From assembly GCA_029255685.2 (NCBI GenBank), contig CM055318.2:31050001-31114000 (forward strand): DNA of 64,000 bases. The letters are read 5' to 3'. Below, piece by piece: positions 34,934 to 46,704 of the stretch. Position 1 is the first letter of the stretch; each line of letters starts with the position of its first letter. The stretch is from Silene conica. Taxonomy: Eukaryota > Streptophyta > Magnoliopsida > Caryophyllales > Caryophyllaceae. The notes below the pieces were generated by a model, which was not told the origin of the DNA, searched no databases, and saw nothing but the letters and a program-made list of their open reading frames with translations. The translations under genes were made by a program, and so were the position numbers.

Positions 34934-36626
34934 TGATGAGCTCTATTTTGGTCGTTATTTTCGTTGTTTATTCTTCTCTTTTTGCGTGCCTCTGCTCTTT
35001 TTTATGCCCGTTACCTCGACTATTCCTTTTTGGTTTACATTTTGTAGGTATTGTGGCGGGAACGAAGAAACGGGAGCAAACGAGATGAATTTAGAGCGAA
35101 TTATGAAGAAACATGAAGAAATGTGAAGGAAGCTAGCCCAGGCCCTCTGAGCCGGTCCCCAGCCGGCGGCCGGTAGGCCGGCTGGGAACCTTGACTTGTG
35201 TTTTTGGCGAAAAAAGAAAGAAAGTTTCAGATTCAAGGAACAAGGCCCCCAGCCGGTGGCCAACCGGCAGCCGGTCAGCCGGCTGGGGGAGGCTTTCCAT
35301 ACTTAGCCATTTTCGAAGATTGAAGAGCAATGCATTGTTGGGCAGGTTCAAGTGAAAGGACTCCCAGCCGGTGGACAACCGGCAGCCGGTCCACCGGCTG
35401 AGGGTACCTGTGCAATGAAGAAATTGAAGAGAAAAGTCAGATTGGCCAAATAGGTCTCCCAGCCGGTGCCAGACCGGCAGCCGGCCGGTCGGCTGGGAAG
35501 CATAGCCTATTGAAGAATTTTTCAGAAGTCAAAATTTGGGCTCCCGGCCGGTTTACCACCGGCAGCCGGTGGACCGGCTGAGAAGCCTTTCTCAGATTTT
35601 CGCGCACTATATAAACCCGCACTTAGTCTTTCATTTTATGCAATTACTTATTACGCATTCTTAAGCTTATTTTAGGGTTTTTACTGTTCCATTACTCAAC
35701 ACTTAGACTCAAAAACACTCTAATTTATTTTAATCTTCTTTAGATCCTTACTTAATCTTTCATTATTAGTTAATCTCTCTTTAGGATTCTACTTAGGCTT
35801 GTTATTAAGCAATTGTAAGAGGATTTTTTGGGTTGTATTTTTGGAGGATTGGAAAGAGTCTTTCAACTTGTCATCCAAGCTACTTCCTTTTCCTTAGTTA
35901 ATGGTATAATCTTCTTCATCTTTACTTTGTCTTTGCATTTCCTTTAAGTTTTGCTTGTTCAATTGTTTACTCTTACTTAATCCAACATGTTTAGCATTTC
36001 CTCATCATTTGTTTACATATTTATGTTAGCCATGTGTGAGTAGTTCCCCTACTAGGGTTAGGGGTGTGCTTTGGTTTGTTGATAGCTATGAATCTTGTTT
36101 AGGGTTAGGATTTGGTTCTCTTCTTTGCTAGGTTTTCATTTGTGCATGTTATATGTTTGATGAAATGTCTCAACGACGGTTGGACATGATTCTTATTGTT
36201 GTTGGCCTTTGATGATAGTCTAGGGCTTTCATGGACATTTATGTATGTTAGGTTGACCTTGTTTGTAGCGAAAGCTAGGATAGGGATCGACTTTAGGTGA
36301 GTCAAATCGATAGACGAGACAAACCTAAGCCTAGTATAGTGGAGACCTTAGATTCCCTTGCATGATTCGTTACCAACCTACCTTAGTACCCCCGACACCT
36401 TAGTATCTTTTATTCATCGATTTCATCTTGACACATTTGCTTTAATTTATCTTTAGTAGTTGTTAATCAATCACAAACCTTTTACCCCCGACTCTCGCAT
36501 AAACTAGAACATAATTACACAACTATCCCCACCGTCCTTTGGGTTCGACCCTAAATTATACTACTTAATTTGGGAGTTTATAAATTGTTTTTGGTGCCGG
36601 TATTGACGACGAAAACCCAGCCATCA
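34934..36626 (+). repeat. 5' LTR of element C
   Basis: 1693 bp. Palindromic words at 35149-35582 lie directly upstream of the TATA box TATATAAA (35608-35615). It lacks 21 bp present in the 3' LTR near 44081. Confidence 0.95.
35149..35582 (+). repeat. AGCCGG/CCGGCT palindromic words in 5' LTR C
   Basis: Five compound units near 35149, 35250, 35363, 35460 and 35544, each about 38 bp, with a typical pattern AGCCGGT..ACCGGCAGCCGGT..ACCGGCT. The 3' LTR copy is 44269-44702. Confidence 0.9.
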
Positions 36627-36629
36627 AAA

Positions 36630-36647
36630 TGGCGCCGTTGCCGGGGA
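36630..36647 (+). other. Primer binding site of element C (tRNA-Asp type)
   Basis: TGGCGCCGTTGCCGGGGA, three bases inside the LTR. Confidence 0.92.
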
Positions 36648-36810
36648 CGGTGTTTAGAAGTTGTGTAGTTTAGTTTTAGTTTTAGTCTAGAGTTAGTTGA
36701 GCTTGTTTTGTTTTGATCAAAGATTTGGTAGTTAATTGTAGAGTGCTTGTTTTATTGCTCACCCTAGTGTTTAACAAGCACTAGGACGACTAATTTGTTT
36801 GCTAAGTTTT

Positions 36811-39800
36811 ATGCCTAGGGGTGACTCTAACTCTTTGTTGTCATCTTCCGAACCGGAGAGGCTCTTTCGGGCCTTAAGGAGGAAGACTATTGCAAGGGTA
36901 AGAATTGCATCCCAAGCATCTACTAGCCAAAACAACCCCTCTTCATCCGAACCACCAAGTCCCAATCAAAGCAATCCTAGCCCAACATCCGAAAGTTTTG
37001 ACAATCCGTTTTATCAATCACCACCACAATCACCACACTTTCCAAACAACAATCCAATTCATATAATGGCCGCTCTTCGTGATCATAACCGGCCCAATCA
37101 CAATGACACCACCAATCCAATCAACTTCGGGGTCCTTGTTCCTCAAAATTTCGAAATACACCCTTCGCAAATGAGTTCAATCGAGAAGAATGCCTTTAGC
37201 GGGGCTTCTCACGAAGATGCTCATGGGGACTTGAGAAAGTTCAAGGGTAAGGTCGCAATGATAAAGAAAACGGGAGTACCCGAGGAGACACTAAGGCTTA
37301 TGCTTTTCCCCTATTCCTTAACCGACAAGGCGGATAGGTGGTTAAATGTCCATGCTCCGAATACATTCACCACATGGGACGACTTGGCAACGGCTTTCGT
37401 TGCCAAGTACTACCCATCCTCCAAGACCGCGATGCTCCGGAATGAGATAACTCAGTTTCAACAAGACGAGGGAGAATCTTTGGGAGAAGCTTAGGATAGA
37501 TACCAAGATTTGCTTGCTAAGTGCCCACACCACGGGATACCACCTTGGTACACAACCCAAACCTTTTTTCAGACTTTTCTCCCCCGGACTAAAGAAATGG
37601 TTAATGCGTCGGCGGGTGGTAGCTTTGACCACTTGCCACATGAGGAGGGAACGGAACTCATCAAGAAGATTGTTGATTCGGAGGAAAATTATGGTACTAG
37701 GGGGAATGTCTTGAGGAAGAGTAGCAAGTACCCTAGTGAGCACCTTTCCAATGCAAAGGCAAACGAAGAAACCAATGCCAAGTTGGACATGTTAACCAAG
37801 AAATTGGAAGAGTTGACTAAGGGCTCCACTACCAAAGAAACCAAGAGCAAAGTCCCGGGAATGTACCAAGTAAATAGTGTTGCTTCATGTGACTTATGTG
37901 GGGGATGCGGGCATACTTTTGATGTGTGTGCAAACAACAATTCCTATGAGGGAAGTGAGAGTATGGAGGACGTATATGCTTTCCAAGCCTTTAACAACCC
38001 AAAAAACCCCAATACTTTCAACCCAAATTCGAACTATTACCATCAAGGGATCCGAGGAAGCCCCTATATGAGTTACAAAAGTACCAATGTGTTGAATCCT
38101 CATCAAATCCAACAACCTCAAGGGCAAAACCCCCCCGGTTTTCAACCAAGGGGTGGAAACTTCAACCCGAGAAACAATTACAACAACAACTTTTACCAAG
38201 GGAATCAAACCAACCAAGCCAATCAAGGTTTTCAACAAAGTTTCAATGATCCAAACTTCAACCCCAATTTCCAAAACAACCAAAACCCACAAAATTTCAA
38301 TGCAAATTTCAATAACAACAACCCAAACTTCAACAACCAAAACAACAACCAATACCATAACCAACAAAATTTCCACAACCCAAACCACCAACAAAACTTC
38401 CACAACAACAATTTCAACAATCAAAGCCTCAATGACCAAAATTTCAACCAACAATTTCCTAACCACCACCAAAACCCAAACTTCAACAATCAAGGTCCCA
38501 AAACAAATCAACAAAGTGGGGGTGCAAGGAATGACTACGGGTTTCCTTTGCCCCTTACCAACACACCTCATCAAGATCTCTCAAGTGACTCTCAAGTTGG
38601 AAAGTTCCTTAAACTTGTGAAAGGCATGCAAGCGACACATAATCAAGAAATGGTGAATTTGAAGATGGCAAATCAAAAGGAGATCCGGGAGATGGAGGCT
38701 AGAGTTGCTTCACAAGCCTTAGCCAACCCACAAAGGCCACCGGGCGGCTTTCTTGCCTAAGGTCAAAGCTCCCGGGATGCTTCGAAACCACATGGTGTCA
38801 ATGCTATTATGACAAGCAAAAATGAGCAACCAATGCTTGAGAAGAGGGATGATGAAGGAGGGTCCAAGGTAGAGCAAGTTATGACGGTATTTGGGAGTGG
38901 AAGTGAGGAATGTGTTGAGGAGGAGGTGATGGTGATGGTGCCCAACACTCCTTCGGATGATTGTAATGAAGTCGACATTGATGACTTAAACTTTGTGATG
39001 CAACAAGTCTTGAACATTCCGAAGAAGAATTGCGATGAAGGCCCGAGTACCAAAGGAAAAAAGGTTCATGTGATAGAAGAGGAGGACCATGGATATGTGG
39101 AGAGCCTCATGGAGAGAAAGATGTGCGAATTCTTTCGTAAAATCACTAAGGGGGACCCTCGTTGCAATGAGTTGATCAAACTTGTTGAGGAAGTAGAGGC
39201 CACAATCCCCTCCACCCAAGAAAAGAGGGAAGTCATTGCCATTTCATTAGTGGCGAAAAAGGTTCCAAGAGATTTGCCGATTAAGTTAGGAGACCCGGGG
39301 AGCTTCTCTATTCAATGCTCCGTAGGGGGGAGAAACATTGAGCACGCTTTGTGCGATCTTGGAGCAAGTGTGAGTGTTATCCCACTTGCCATGGCCAAAA
39401 GATTGAACATTAAGCACTTGTCCCCTCCTATAACGGACATCACTCTTGCCGACGGGACGGTTAGACCTACTATTGGGGTCCTTGAAGATGCGGTGGTAAA
39501 GGTTGGATCGCTTTCCATCCCCACCGATTTTATGGTCGTCGATATTCCGGTCGGTGAAAGCTCTTTCATTATTCTTGGGAGGCCCTTTTTGGCCACCGGA
39601 GGAGCAATCATTGACGTGAAAAGAGGTAGGCTAACCTTTGAAGTTGAAGATAAGTTGTGTGAATTCGTGCTCCCGGATGCTCCGGACAAGTACCTTGAGG
39701 ATAGACACAAAACCGTGAACTTGATTGCTACAATGGGGAGAGTTGAGCCTTCGGTGAAATTTGATGAGAAAGGTCTCAAAGAAGATGCTAAGTTCAACCA

Positions 39801-40062
39801 TTGTGAACCGTTTTGGGAGGAAGTGGAAAAGCCCATTGGCAAGGAAGAAGAAGTGAATTCAAGTAGTTTCTTCAAAGGCCCCGAAAGTGGAAGGGGGGTG
39901 TTGAAGGAGCTTCTTTTGAAAAAGAATGTGAAAATGCGAGAACCGGGGTTGAACAAGATGGAAACCCGAAGTGCAAGCGAGGTGGAGTGCCCGGCCGAGG
40001 CTTTTGACCTTTTCTTAAGGTCCCTAGCTAGCATGGACGAGGTTTCAACCAACAAGAATTGA
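36811..40062 (+). pseudogene. gag-pro: gag-protease of element C, one frame with two in-frame stops
   Basis: A single frame of 1083 codons from MPRGDSNSLLSS to a final stop at 40060, broken only by TAG at 37492 (Trp TGG in A and F) and TAA at 38758 (Gln CAA in A). It contains the capsid-like region, a CX2CX4HX4C knuckle (CDLCGGCGHTFDVC, from 37888), a long Asn-rich tract (about 38030-38520) and protease (CDLGASVSVIPL near 39350, IILGRPFLATGG near 39570). Both stops are single transitions. Without readthrough only the first 227 residues would be made. Its ~100-residue C-terminus past the protease has no RT. Confidence 0.9.
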
Positions 40063-40466
40063 TGATTGATCGTGAAAGGTTTGGTGGAGTCACTCAACAA
40101 CCACCGGTTGTAAGTATTAGTTTCCTTTAGTTCATCTAGATTGCATGTTAGTTTCATGGTTAGTTTGGTTTTTAGTTTAATTTTTAGCTTGCATGAGATA
40201 TTTGGATATGTTTGTTGCTTGTTAGTGGATGATTCATGAGTATAGTCGGAGGATTATTGGCAAAACCGTCATAGGCAAAGTTGATTTTCATGTTCAAATT
40301 AAATTATTTCTCGAAATTGTGTACAGGTACTCCCAGCCGGCCCACCGGCCGACGGTACCATACCGACTGGGAGGACCTGGACACATTTCTGTTTTCTATA
40401 GTTGATTTGGGCAGATTTCAGATTTTGCATCCCCAGCCTGTACCAAACCAGCAGCCCTCCATTTCC

Positions 40467-41072
40467 ATGTCCCAGTTCCAGAGTGGTCCCTCATACTTCC
40501 AGGGATCCACCTCCGCCTCCGGTCCATCTTCTTCTTCATGCCCCCCAGAGCTTATTGATTTCATGGCCCGAGTTGACTTGGGCATGAAGAGTGCAGCAGA
40601 TCTAGCGGACCAGCGCCAAGCCATAGCCGATGAGCGGCATAGGGATTTGACCTATAGGCTTGATTACCTCTACCATGATCAAGCCTATGGTACATTTCCG
40701 AGTTATGATCGGTCCGTCCGCGAGGGTTACCATCATCCAGATGGTGGTCGCCCGTCATATTACATGCCTCCTGATAGGGGTTATGTGCCTCCTGAGGGTC
40801 ATTTTTACGGGGAGATTAACGTCGCCCCGGGTTATTTTTCAAACCCGATCTTTCCCCCCAACTTCCGGGGAAATGAGGATTCGGGCCCTCCGAGGCACTC
40901 ATCCTTCCGTGGTGGGTTTAGTGACGCGGGAGCTAGTGGGTCGCGTGCCTCTCCATTCCGTGATTTTGTGACCAACCCGGGCGACTACATGGTGGTCGAT
41001 GAGAGCAATGGGAATGATGATGATGGAGCCGGTAATGAAGGCTATGAGTCCGAGGATCACTTTGATGAGTGA
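40467..41072 (+). CDS. Unrecognised ORF downstream of the pol deletion in element C
   Basis: 201 residues from the ATG of MSQFQSGPSYFQG (an open frame extends upstream to 40281). It has a Ser/Pro-rich start, a charged helix-like stretch around residues 35-70 (ADQRQAIADERHRDLTYRLD), a Gly/Pro/Tyr-rich middle and a strongly acidic end (GNDDDGAGNEGYESEDHFDE). It has no signal peptide or membrane segment, so nothing supports an envelope-like role. It lies in the sense orientation where other Athila/Tat elements can carry extra ORFs. I do not recognise the family. It may be the N-terminal part of a longer lost frame. Confidence 0.45.
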   Translation: MSQFQSGPSYFQGSTSASGPSSSSCPPELIDFMARVDLGMKSAADLADQRQAIADERHRDLTYRLDYLYHDQAYGTFPSYDRSVREGYHHPDGGRPSYYMPPDRGYVPPEGHFYGEINVAPGYFSNPIFPPNFRGNEDSGPPRHSSFRGGFSDAGASGSRASPFRDFVTNPGDYMVVDESNGNDDDGAGNEGYESEDHFDE

Positions 41073-44032
41073 CCACCTTTGGAGGTGGTTGGTGATGACT
41101 TTGCTCCCATGGAAAAATCCAAAACAAAACAAGTAACTCCCTTAATCCAAATCTCGATTTAGTTTGCATTTTCTTTATAGCATGCATTTAGAGTAGTTAG
41201 TTTAGTTTACTTAGTTTGTTTTAGTTTAGTTTTCATGTTTTCACATCATTAGTTTAGATGCATATAGTTGCATTCATTTAGATGCATTAGATTTATATTT
41301 TTGTATCATATTGTCACATATAGATTGCATACATGTAGTTTAGAGCATTTAGTTTGCTTTTAGTCTAATTTTTAGTTTTTCTTTTCTTTTGTTTACCTTT
41401 GTTTTTAATGCCTTCTTAAAAATCGAAAATCCAAAAAAATTGAAAAACCAAAAACTTTCAAAAATATGTTCTTTATTTTCCGGTTTTCCTCCTCACATTA
41501 TGCATATAAATAAGTGTGGGGAGGAAGAACCGTTTATTTCAAAAAAATACAAAAACAAGTTTTTTTTTTTATTTTCTCAAAAGTTTCAAAAAAAAAAGCC
41601 AAAAACATGTTGTTTTCGCTCTTTCACTTCATTTCCCCCTTTGCACTTTATTACATTGAGGACAATGTAAATCTTAAGTGTGGGGAGGGAAAATATCCAC
41701 TTTGTGTATATTTGTTTGCTTTTGTAAATGTGAAAAAACTTCAAAAATACCAAAAAAAATCGAAAAATTTCAAAAATTTCAAAAAAATATGTTCTTCCTT
41801 TCTTTTGTTTTTGTTCTTTGTTTGTTTTGTATATATATGCCTGTTGGACTAACTAGTTGCAGATATGACGACAACCCGAGGCATTAGGAGAATGAAGATG
41901 TTTGGTATACTCTTTCCTACTTCTTTCTCCCCCTCCCGATTTCCTTTTATGTTGATATCATGAAGGAGAACGGGATTTTTGTGCTTTGGATGTTCCTTCG
42001 GGGAACTTGTGGTTGTTGCGGTTGATGTGCTGTTAGTTTAGCCCTCTAGTTGTTGCTTGTTTGTTGTGTTTAGTTTTAGTTTGCTTTTGTTTCACATGCT
42101 TTTTCGTTTTCATAGTTTTGTGAATATGTGTTAGTCGGTCTTTCCGTTTTTGTTTTTGTTTGTAAATATGCATAGGAGGTTGAATAGTGGAGGGTATATG
42201 CCGTCAATGATGATTTTTGTCTTGCCTGTGTCTTTCCCCTCCTAATAGCTTGCACCGTTGATGTCACCTTGTTAGGGTTCTTGCCTGCAAGGACCCGGAA
42301 GTCTAGGCTTAATGACCAAGTTTCGACCACCTTGTGAGACCGTGTTAGACCTTGACTCGACCTAAGACCGACATTAGCTACTCAAATGTGAGGATAGAGC
42401 CTCCTTTTTAGTCGGTCCATCAAACCGACTCAGTTTAGGATTGTGAGTAGTCCTCCTTACGTGGTGTGTTATGTTTATACGCATAAGAATGGCGCTCGTT
42501 CCTTATTTCCGTGATTTATGTTCATGTGCATGTGAGACAACTTTTATTCCAAATAAATCAACTCCACATTTGCTAAATTAGCCTTGTTTTGATCCTTGCA
42601 TCTTATTTCCCTTTTGTTTAACCACTTTGAGCCTTAACCTTTTCATTTGGCCTAAACTACTAAATGAACTACATCCCAAAAACATCCTTCCTTGATCAAG
42701 AATGGTTGCTTTTATGGTGATTTGTTAGTGGTAGAGTCGGGGATTTAGATGCCGGTTGGTGGCTTCTTCCGTTGTGGTCTTTACTTTGTTTTTGTTTGGT
42801 GTTTGAGAGTTTGAAAAAGAAAAGAAATGAAAAAAATGAAAAAAGAAAGAAAATGGAAAATCAAAGAAAAAAGTTGAAAAAGTCTTGAAAAATCCAAAAA
42901 GAAAAATGTAAATACGTGTTTTGAAAAAGAAAAAGGCTAGCAACAAGTCCCTTCCATCAAGGGGACTTAGAAAAAGCCGTTGCTACAATAACACGGTCTT
43001 TTGATGTTTTTGCACGCGTACCGGGTTTACACATTTTTTGCATGAGATTTGATTTTCAAGTCATGTGTTAGGGTATAGACGTTGTGCGGTGTTTCTAATA
43101 ATGATCGTTTTGTCTAAGTTTGTGATGGGTCCGATTTTTCCAAAGTAAGTGGGGTTTACGCAATTTTTGCTTGGTTTTGCAAAAACCAAAGTTAGGGCAT
43201 AGACGTTACTTAGTTGTTGTAATAAGGCGTTGTGCTGATTATGGCGACCATTCTTGTTTTTGAACCTCAAATCCTAGAACGGTGCTTGCACCAAACCGTT
43301 TTCACCTAACCCAAGCCCCATTACATCCTTATGGTTGTTCTCATCATGTGCATTTGCATTTTTCATTGATTTTTGGATGAAGTACCATTCTAGATTGCGG
43401 GCATGGTTCGCAAGTTGAGGTAGGTGAGTGATTTTGGTTACTTTTTGTCACAAAAATCGCCCCCCTTTCTTTCCTTGTGTGTTGAGTGTCACCCGTGAGA
43501 GTCGGTACTTAGGGTCCTTTTATCGGTTACGGGTCTTGCATGGAGTCGAATCATGTGTGTGTCGTGTCATTCTTGGAAGTATAGCTTAGTACTTCCAATT
43601 GCCCGCCTTGAATTAGTTTCTTGGTCTTTGGTGATGTCATTCTTGGTTGCTTGAGCTTGATTTAGGGGTTTGACACCTTGGTTAGACTTTGAGTCGGCAT
43701 CCTCCGCTATAGACCTCCTTTGTTTTGTTTTTCAAAACCCCGCTTGAATGAGGCGAGCGGTTTTCTTTCTTTTCCGATGCATGTTGCTTGTCTATACGTG
43801 TTATGTTTTTACTCGTTTGCATCGAAAGTTTTGTAGCAAGACCTTACTTGCCTTGCAATAGGGCATTCTCCCTCATGAATGTCAAATTGTGAGTTGAAAG
43901 GGCTACGGGTGTAGCTAAACCCGATTCGGCTTATAGTTAGCTTAGTTAGTAGTTTCTTTGGTTTCTAATAAGGGTTATGTAGTCACTTGATCTCTTACTC
44001 GAGGACGAGTAAGGTTTAAGTGTGGGGAATTC
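41073..44032 (+). other. Long non-coding 3' tract of element C
   Basis: No convincing gene in about 3 kb. It shows purine-rich and T-rich stretches (for example GA-rich 42800-42930) and several short A-rich repeats. Three polypurine-like phrases occur, AAGTGTGGGGAGG (about 41512 and 41668) and AAGTGTGGGGAATTC (about 44018). Only the last abuts the LTR. Confidence 0.6.
44018..44032 (+). other. Polypurine tract of element C
   Basis: AAGTGTGGGGAATTC directly before the TGATGAGC of the 3' LTR. Confidence 0.8.
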
Positions 44033-45746
44033 TGATGAGCTCTATTTTGGTCGTTATTTTCGTTGTTTATTCTTCATTTTCGGTCCCGATATGACCTCGT
44101 TTTGCGTGCCTCTGCTCGTTTTTATGCCTGTTACCTCGACTATTCCTTTTTGGTTTACACTTTGTAGGTATTGTGGCGGGAGCGAAGAAACGGGAGCAAA
44201 CGAGATGAATTTAGAGCGAATTATGAAGAAATATGAAGAAATGTGAAGGAAGCTAGCCCAGGCCCTCTGAGCCGGTCCCCAGCCGGCGGCCGGTAGGCCG
44301 GCTGGGAACCTTGACTTGTGTTTTTGGCGAAAAAAGAAAGAAAGTTTCAGATTCAAGGAACAAGGCCCCCAGCCGGTGGCCAACCGGCAGCCGGTCAGCC
44401 GGCTGGGGGAGGCTTTCCATACTTAGCCATTTTCGAAGATTGAAGAGCAATGCATTGTTGGGCAGGTTCAAGTGAAAGGACTCCCAGCCGGTGGACAACC
44501 GGCAGCCGGTCCACCGGCTGAGGGTACCTGTGCAATGAAGAAATTGAAGAGAAAAGTCAGATTGGCCAAATAGGTCTCCCAGCCGGTGCCAGACCGGCAG
44601 CCGGCCGGTCGGCTGGGAAGCATAGCCTATTGAAGAATTTTTCAGAAGTCAAAATTTGGGCTCCCGGCCGGTTTACCACCGGCAGCCGGTGGACCGGCTG
44701 AGAAGCCTTTCTCAGATTTTCGCGCACTATATAAACCCGCACTTAGTCTTTCATTTTATTCAATTACTTATTACGCATTCTTAAGCTTATTTTAGGGTTT
44801 TTACTGTTCCATTACTCAACACTTAGACTCAAAAACACTCTAATTTATTTTAATCTTCTTTAGATCCTTACTTAATCTTTCATTATTAGTTAATCTCTCT
44901 TTAGGATTCTACTTAGGCTTGTTATTAAGCAATTGTAAGAGGATTTTTTGGGTTGTATTTTTGGAGGATTTGAAAGAGTCTTTCAACTTGTCATCCAAGC
45001 TACTTCCTTTTCCTTAGTTAATGGTATAATATTCTTCATCTTTACTTTGTCTTTGCATTTCCTTTAAGTTTTGCTTGTTCAATTGTTTACTCTTACTTAA
45101 TCCAACATGTTTAGCATTTCCTCATCATTTGTTTACATATTTATGTTAGCCATGTGTGAGTAGTTCCCCTACTAGGGTTAGGGGTGTGCTTTGGTTTGTT
45201 GATAGCTATGAATCTTGTTTAGGGTTAGGATTTGGTTCTCTTCTTTGCTAGGTTTTCATTTGTGCATGTTATATGTTTGATGAAATGTCTCAACGACGGT
45301 TAGACATGATTCTTATTGTTGTTGGCCTTTGATGATAGTCTAGGGCTTTCATGGACATTTATGTATGTTAGGTTGACCTTGTTTGTAGCGAAAGCTAGGA
45401 TAGGGATCGACTTTAGGTGAGTCAAATCGATAGACGAGACAAACCTAAGCCTAGTATAGTGGAGACCTTAGATTCCCTTGCATGATTCGTTACCAACCTA
45501 CCTTAGTACCTCCGACACCTTAGTATCTTTTATTCATCGATTTCATCTTGACACATTTGCTTTAATTTATCTTTAGTAGTTGTTAATCAATCACAAACCT
45601 TTTACCCCCGACTCTCGCATAAACTAGAACATAATTACACAACTATCCCCACCGTCCTTTGGGTTCGACCCTAAATTATACTACTTAATTTGGGAGTTTA
45701 TAAATTGTTTTTGGTGCCGGTATTGACGACGAAAACCCGGCCATCA
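44033..45746 (+). repeat. 3' LTR of element C
   Basis: 1714 bp; ends TGATGAGC...GGCCATCA. It includes the 21 bp missing from the 5' LTR. Confidence 0.95.
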
Positions 45747-46704
45747 ATGCCTTAAGTTGGCCTCTGAGTTCTTTACTTATTGGATGCCTTTCCACGCGTT
45801 GAGATGTCGCCTCTGAATCTAGTGTCTTGTTGAGTAGTAGTTCTATGCCTTAAGTTGGCCTCTGAGTCCTTGCTTGTGAATGTGAATTTGGTATCTAGGT
45901 TATGCGTTAAGATGTCGCCTCAGAACCTTTATACTTGCTGAATATTTAGTATCTAGGTTATGTCTTAAGTTGACCGCTGAACCTTTATACTTGTTGTTTT
46001 GCATCTGCTTGCCTAGTTATGGTACAGTGTCAGATGTTGCTGTTGATATTGATGGATATAGTGTATTGATTTTAGAACTGTTCATCCAAGGCATTGGATG
46101 ACTCTTTGGCTAGTTTCGTAAATGGTTTGGATTGAAAGATCCCCCCGGCCAGGCAACCGGAAGGGAATCCGGCTCTCCTTCCAAATAGTTTCCGAAGTTG
46201 GTTGAGAGCCTTGCATAGTAATTGCATGTTGACTTGAGATTCAGATATTGAGATTGTATGCTTCACATGTTTATATATGTTGGAGTATGTTGTGTATTTC
46301 TGTGTTACGTGTCGTTACAAAAGGTGGCTAGGAGAACTCTAGTCACTCCCCACTGATTGTGGCGTACATGTTTACATGTATGTAGGTACTTAACAGGTGG
46401 TTGGCAGAGGGTTGCATGGAGCTAGTGAGCGATGATCCTATTCGTCGATTTTGACTTACACATTTGCGTTAGCTAGACTCTAGACTTTCATTTCGGTTTT
46501 GAGTGCCTGTAGGGATGTGCCAGGCTGTTGTATATATTTAGTTTCAGTACTTAGACAGTTATACTTATCTATGTTTCTGTTTATATCAGTTGTTTCAGTT
46601 TCAGTTTTAATTCACCCCGTTTTTATGCATGTTAAAGTTTAAATTCCGCTTAAATTTTGGCATGTTGTATGTTTTATTTTTCCGCTGCGACGAGGGGTTT
46701 TACA

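Larger units (their letters stand above)
34934..45746 (+). mobile_element. Element C: non-autonomous Athila-like element lacking pol
   Basis: Complete ends: LTRs 34934-36626 and 44033-45746 (TGATGAGC...CCATCA), a perfect ATGCC duplication (34929-34933 and 45747-45751), tRNA-Asp primer site and purine tract. Internally it keeps gag and protease. After 40062 it passes directly to sequence that in element A lies beyond integrase, so RT, RNase H and integrase are missing. About a dozen LTR differences plus a 21-bp length difference were noticed, so the insertion is fairly young. Confidence 0.95.
23789..46704 (+). mobile_element. Element D: decayed Tekay-like gypsy element with two later insertions
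   Basis: A relative of B, with TGTAACATCC...GGTTTTACA ends. Its flanks CTGTT (23784-23788) and CTATT (46705-46709) differ by one base and are best read as an aged target duplication. Without solo LTR I and element C it would be about 10.3 kb. Its LTRs differ at many sites, and its pol has several stops and indels, so it is clearly older than B. It sits in the gag region of copia element E. Confidence 0.93.
33039..46704 (+). repeat. 3' LTR of element D (split by element C)
   Basis: The LTR parts are 33039-34933 and 45747-46704, about 2848 bp once C and one duplicated ATGCC are removed. The hairpin array (34596-34930 and 45747-45990) is itself split: C landed in the core of one unit. Confidence 0.92.

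Noticed and set aside
37894..38574. Antisense 226-residue hydrophobic frame that looks like a membrane protein
   Set aside because: It is the complement of the Asn-codon-rich gag tract; the hydrophobicity comes from GTT and ATT complements.
40467..41072. Envelope-like protein in element C
   Set aside because: No signal peptide, no transmembrane segment and no cleavage-site-like motif, so only an unassigned ORF is reported.
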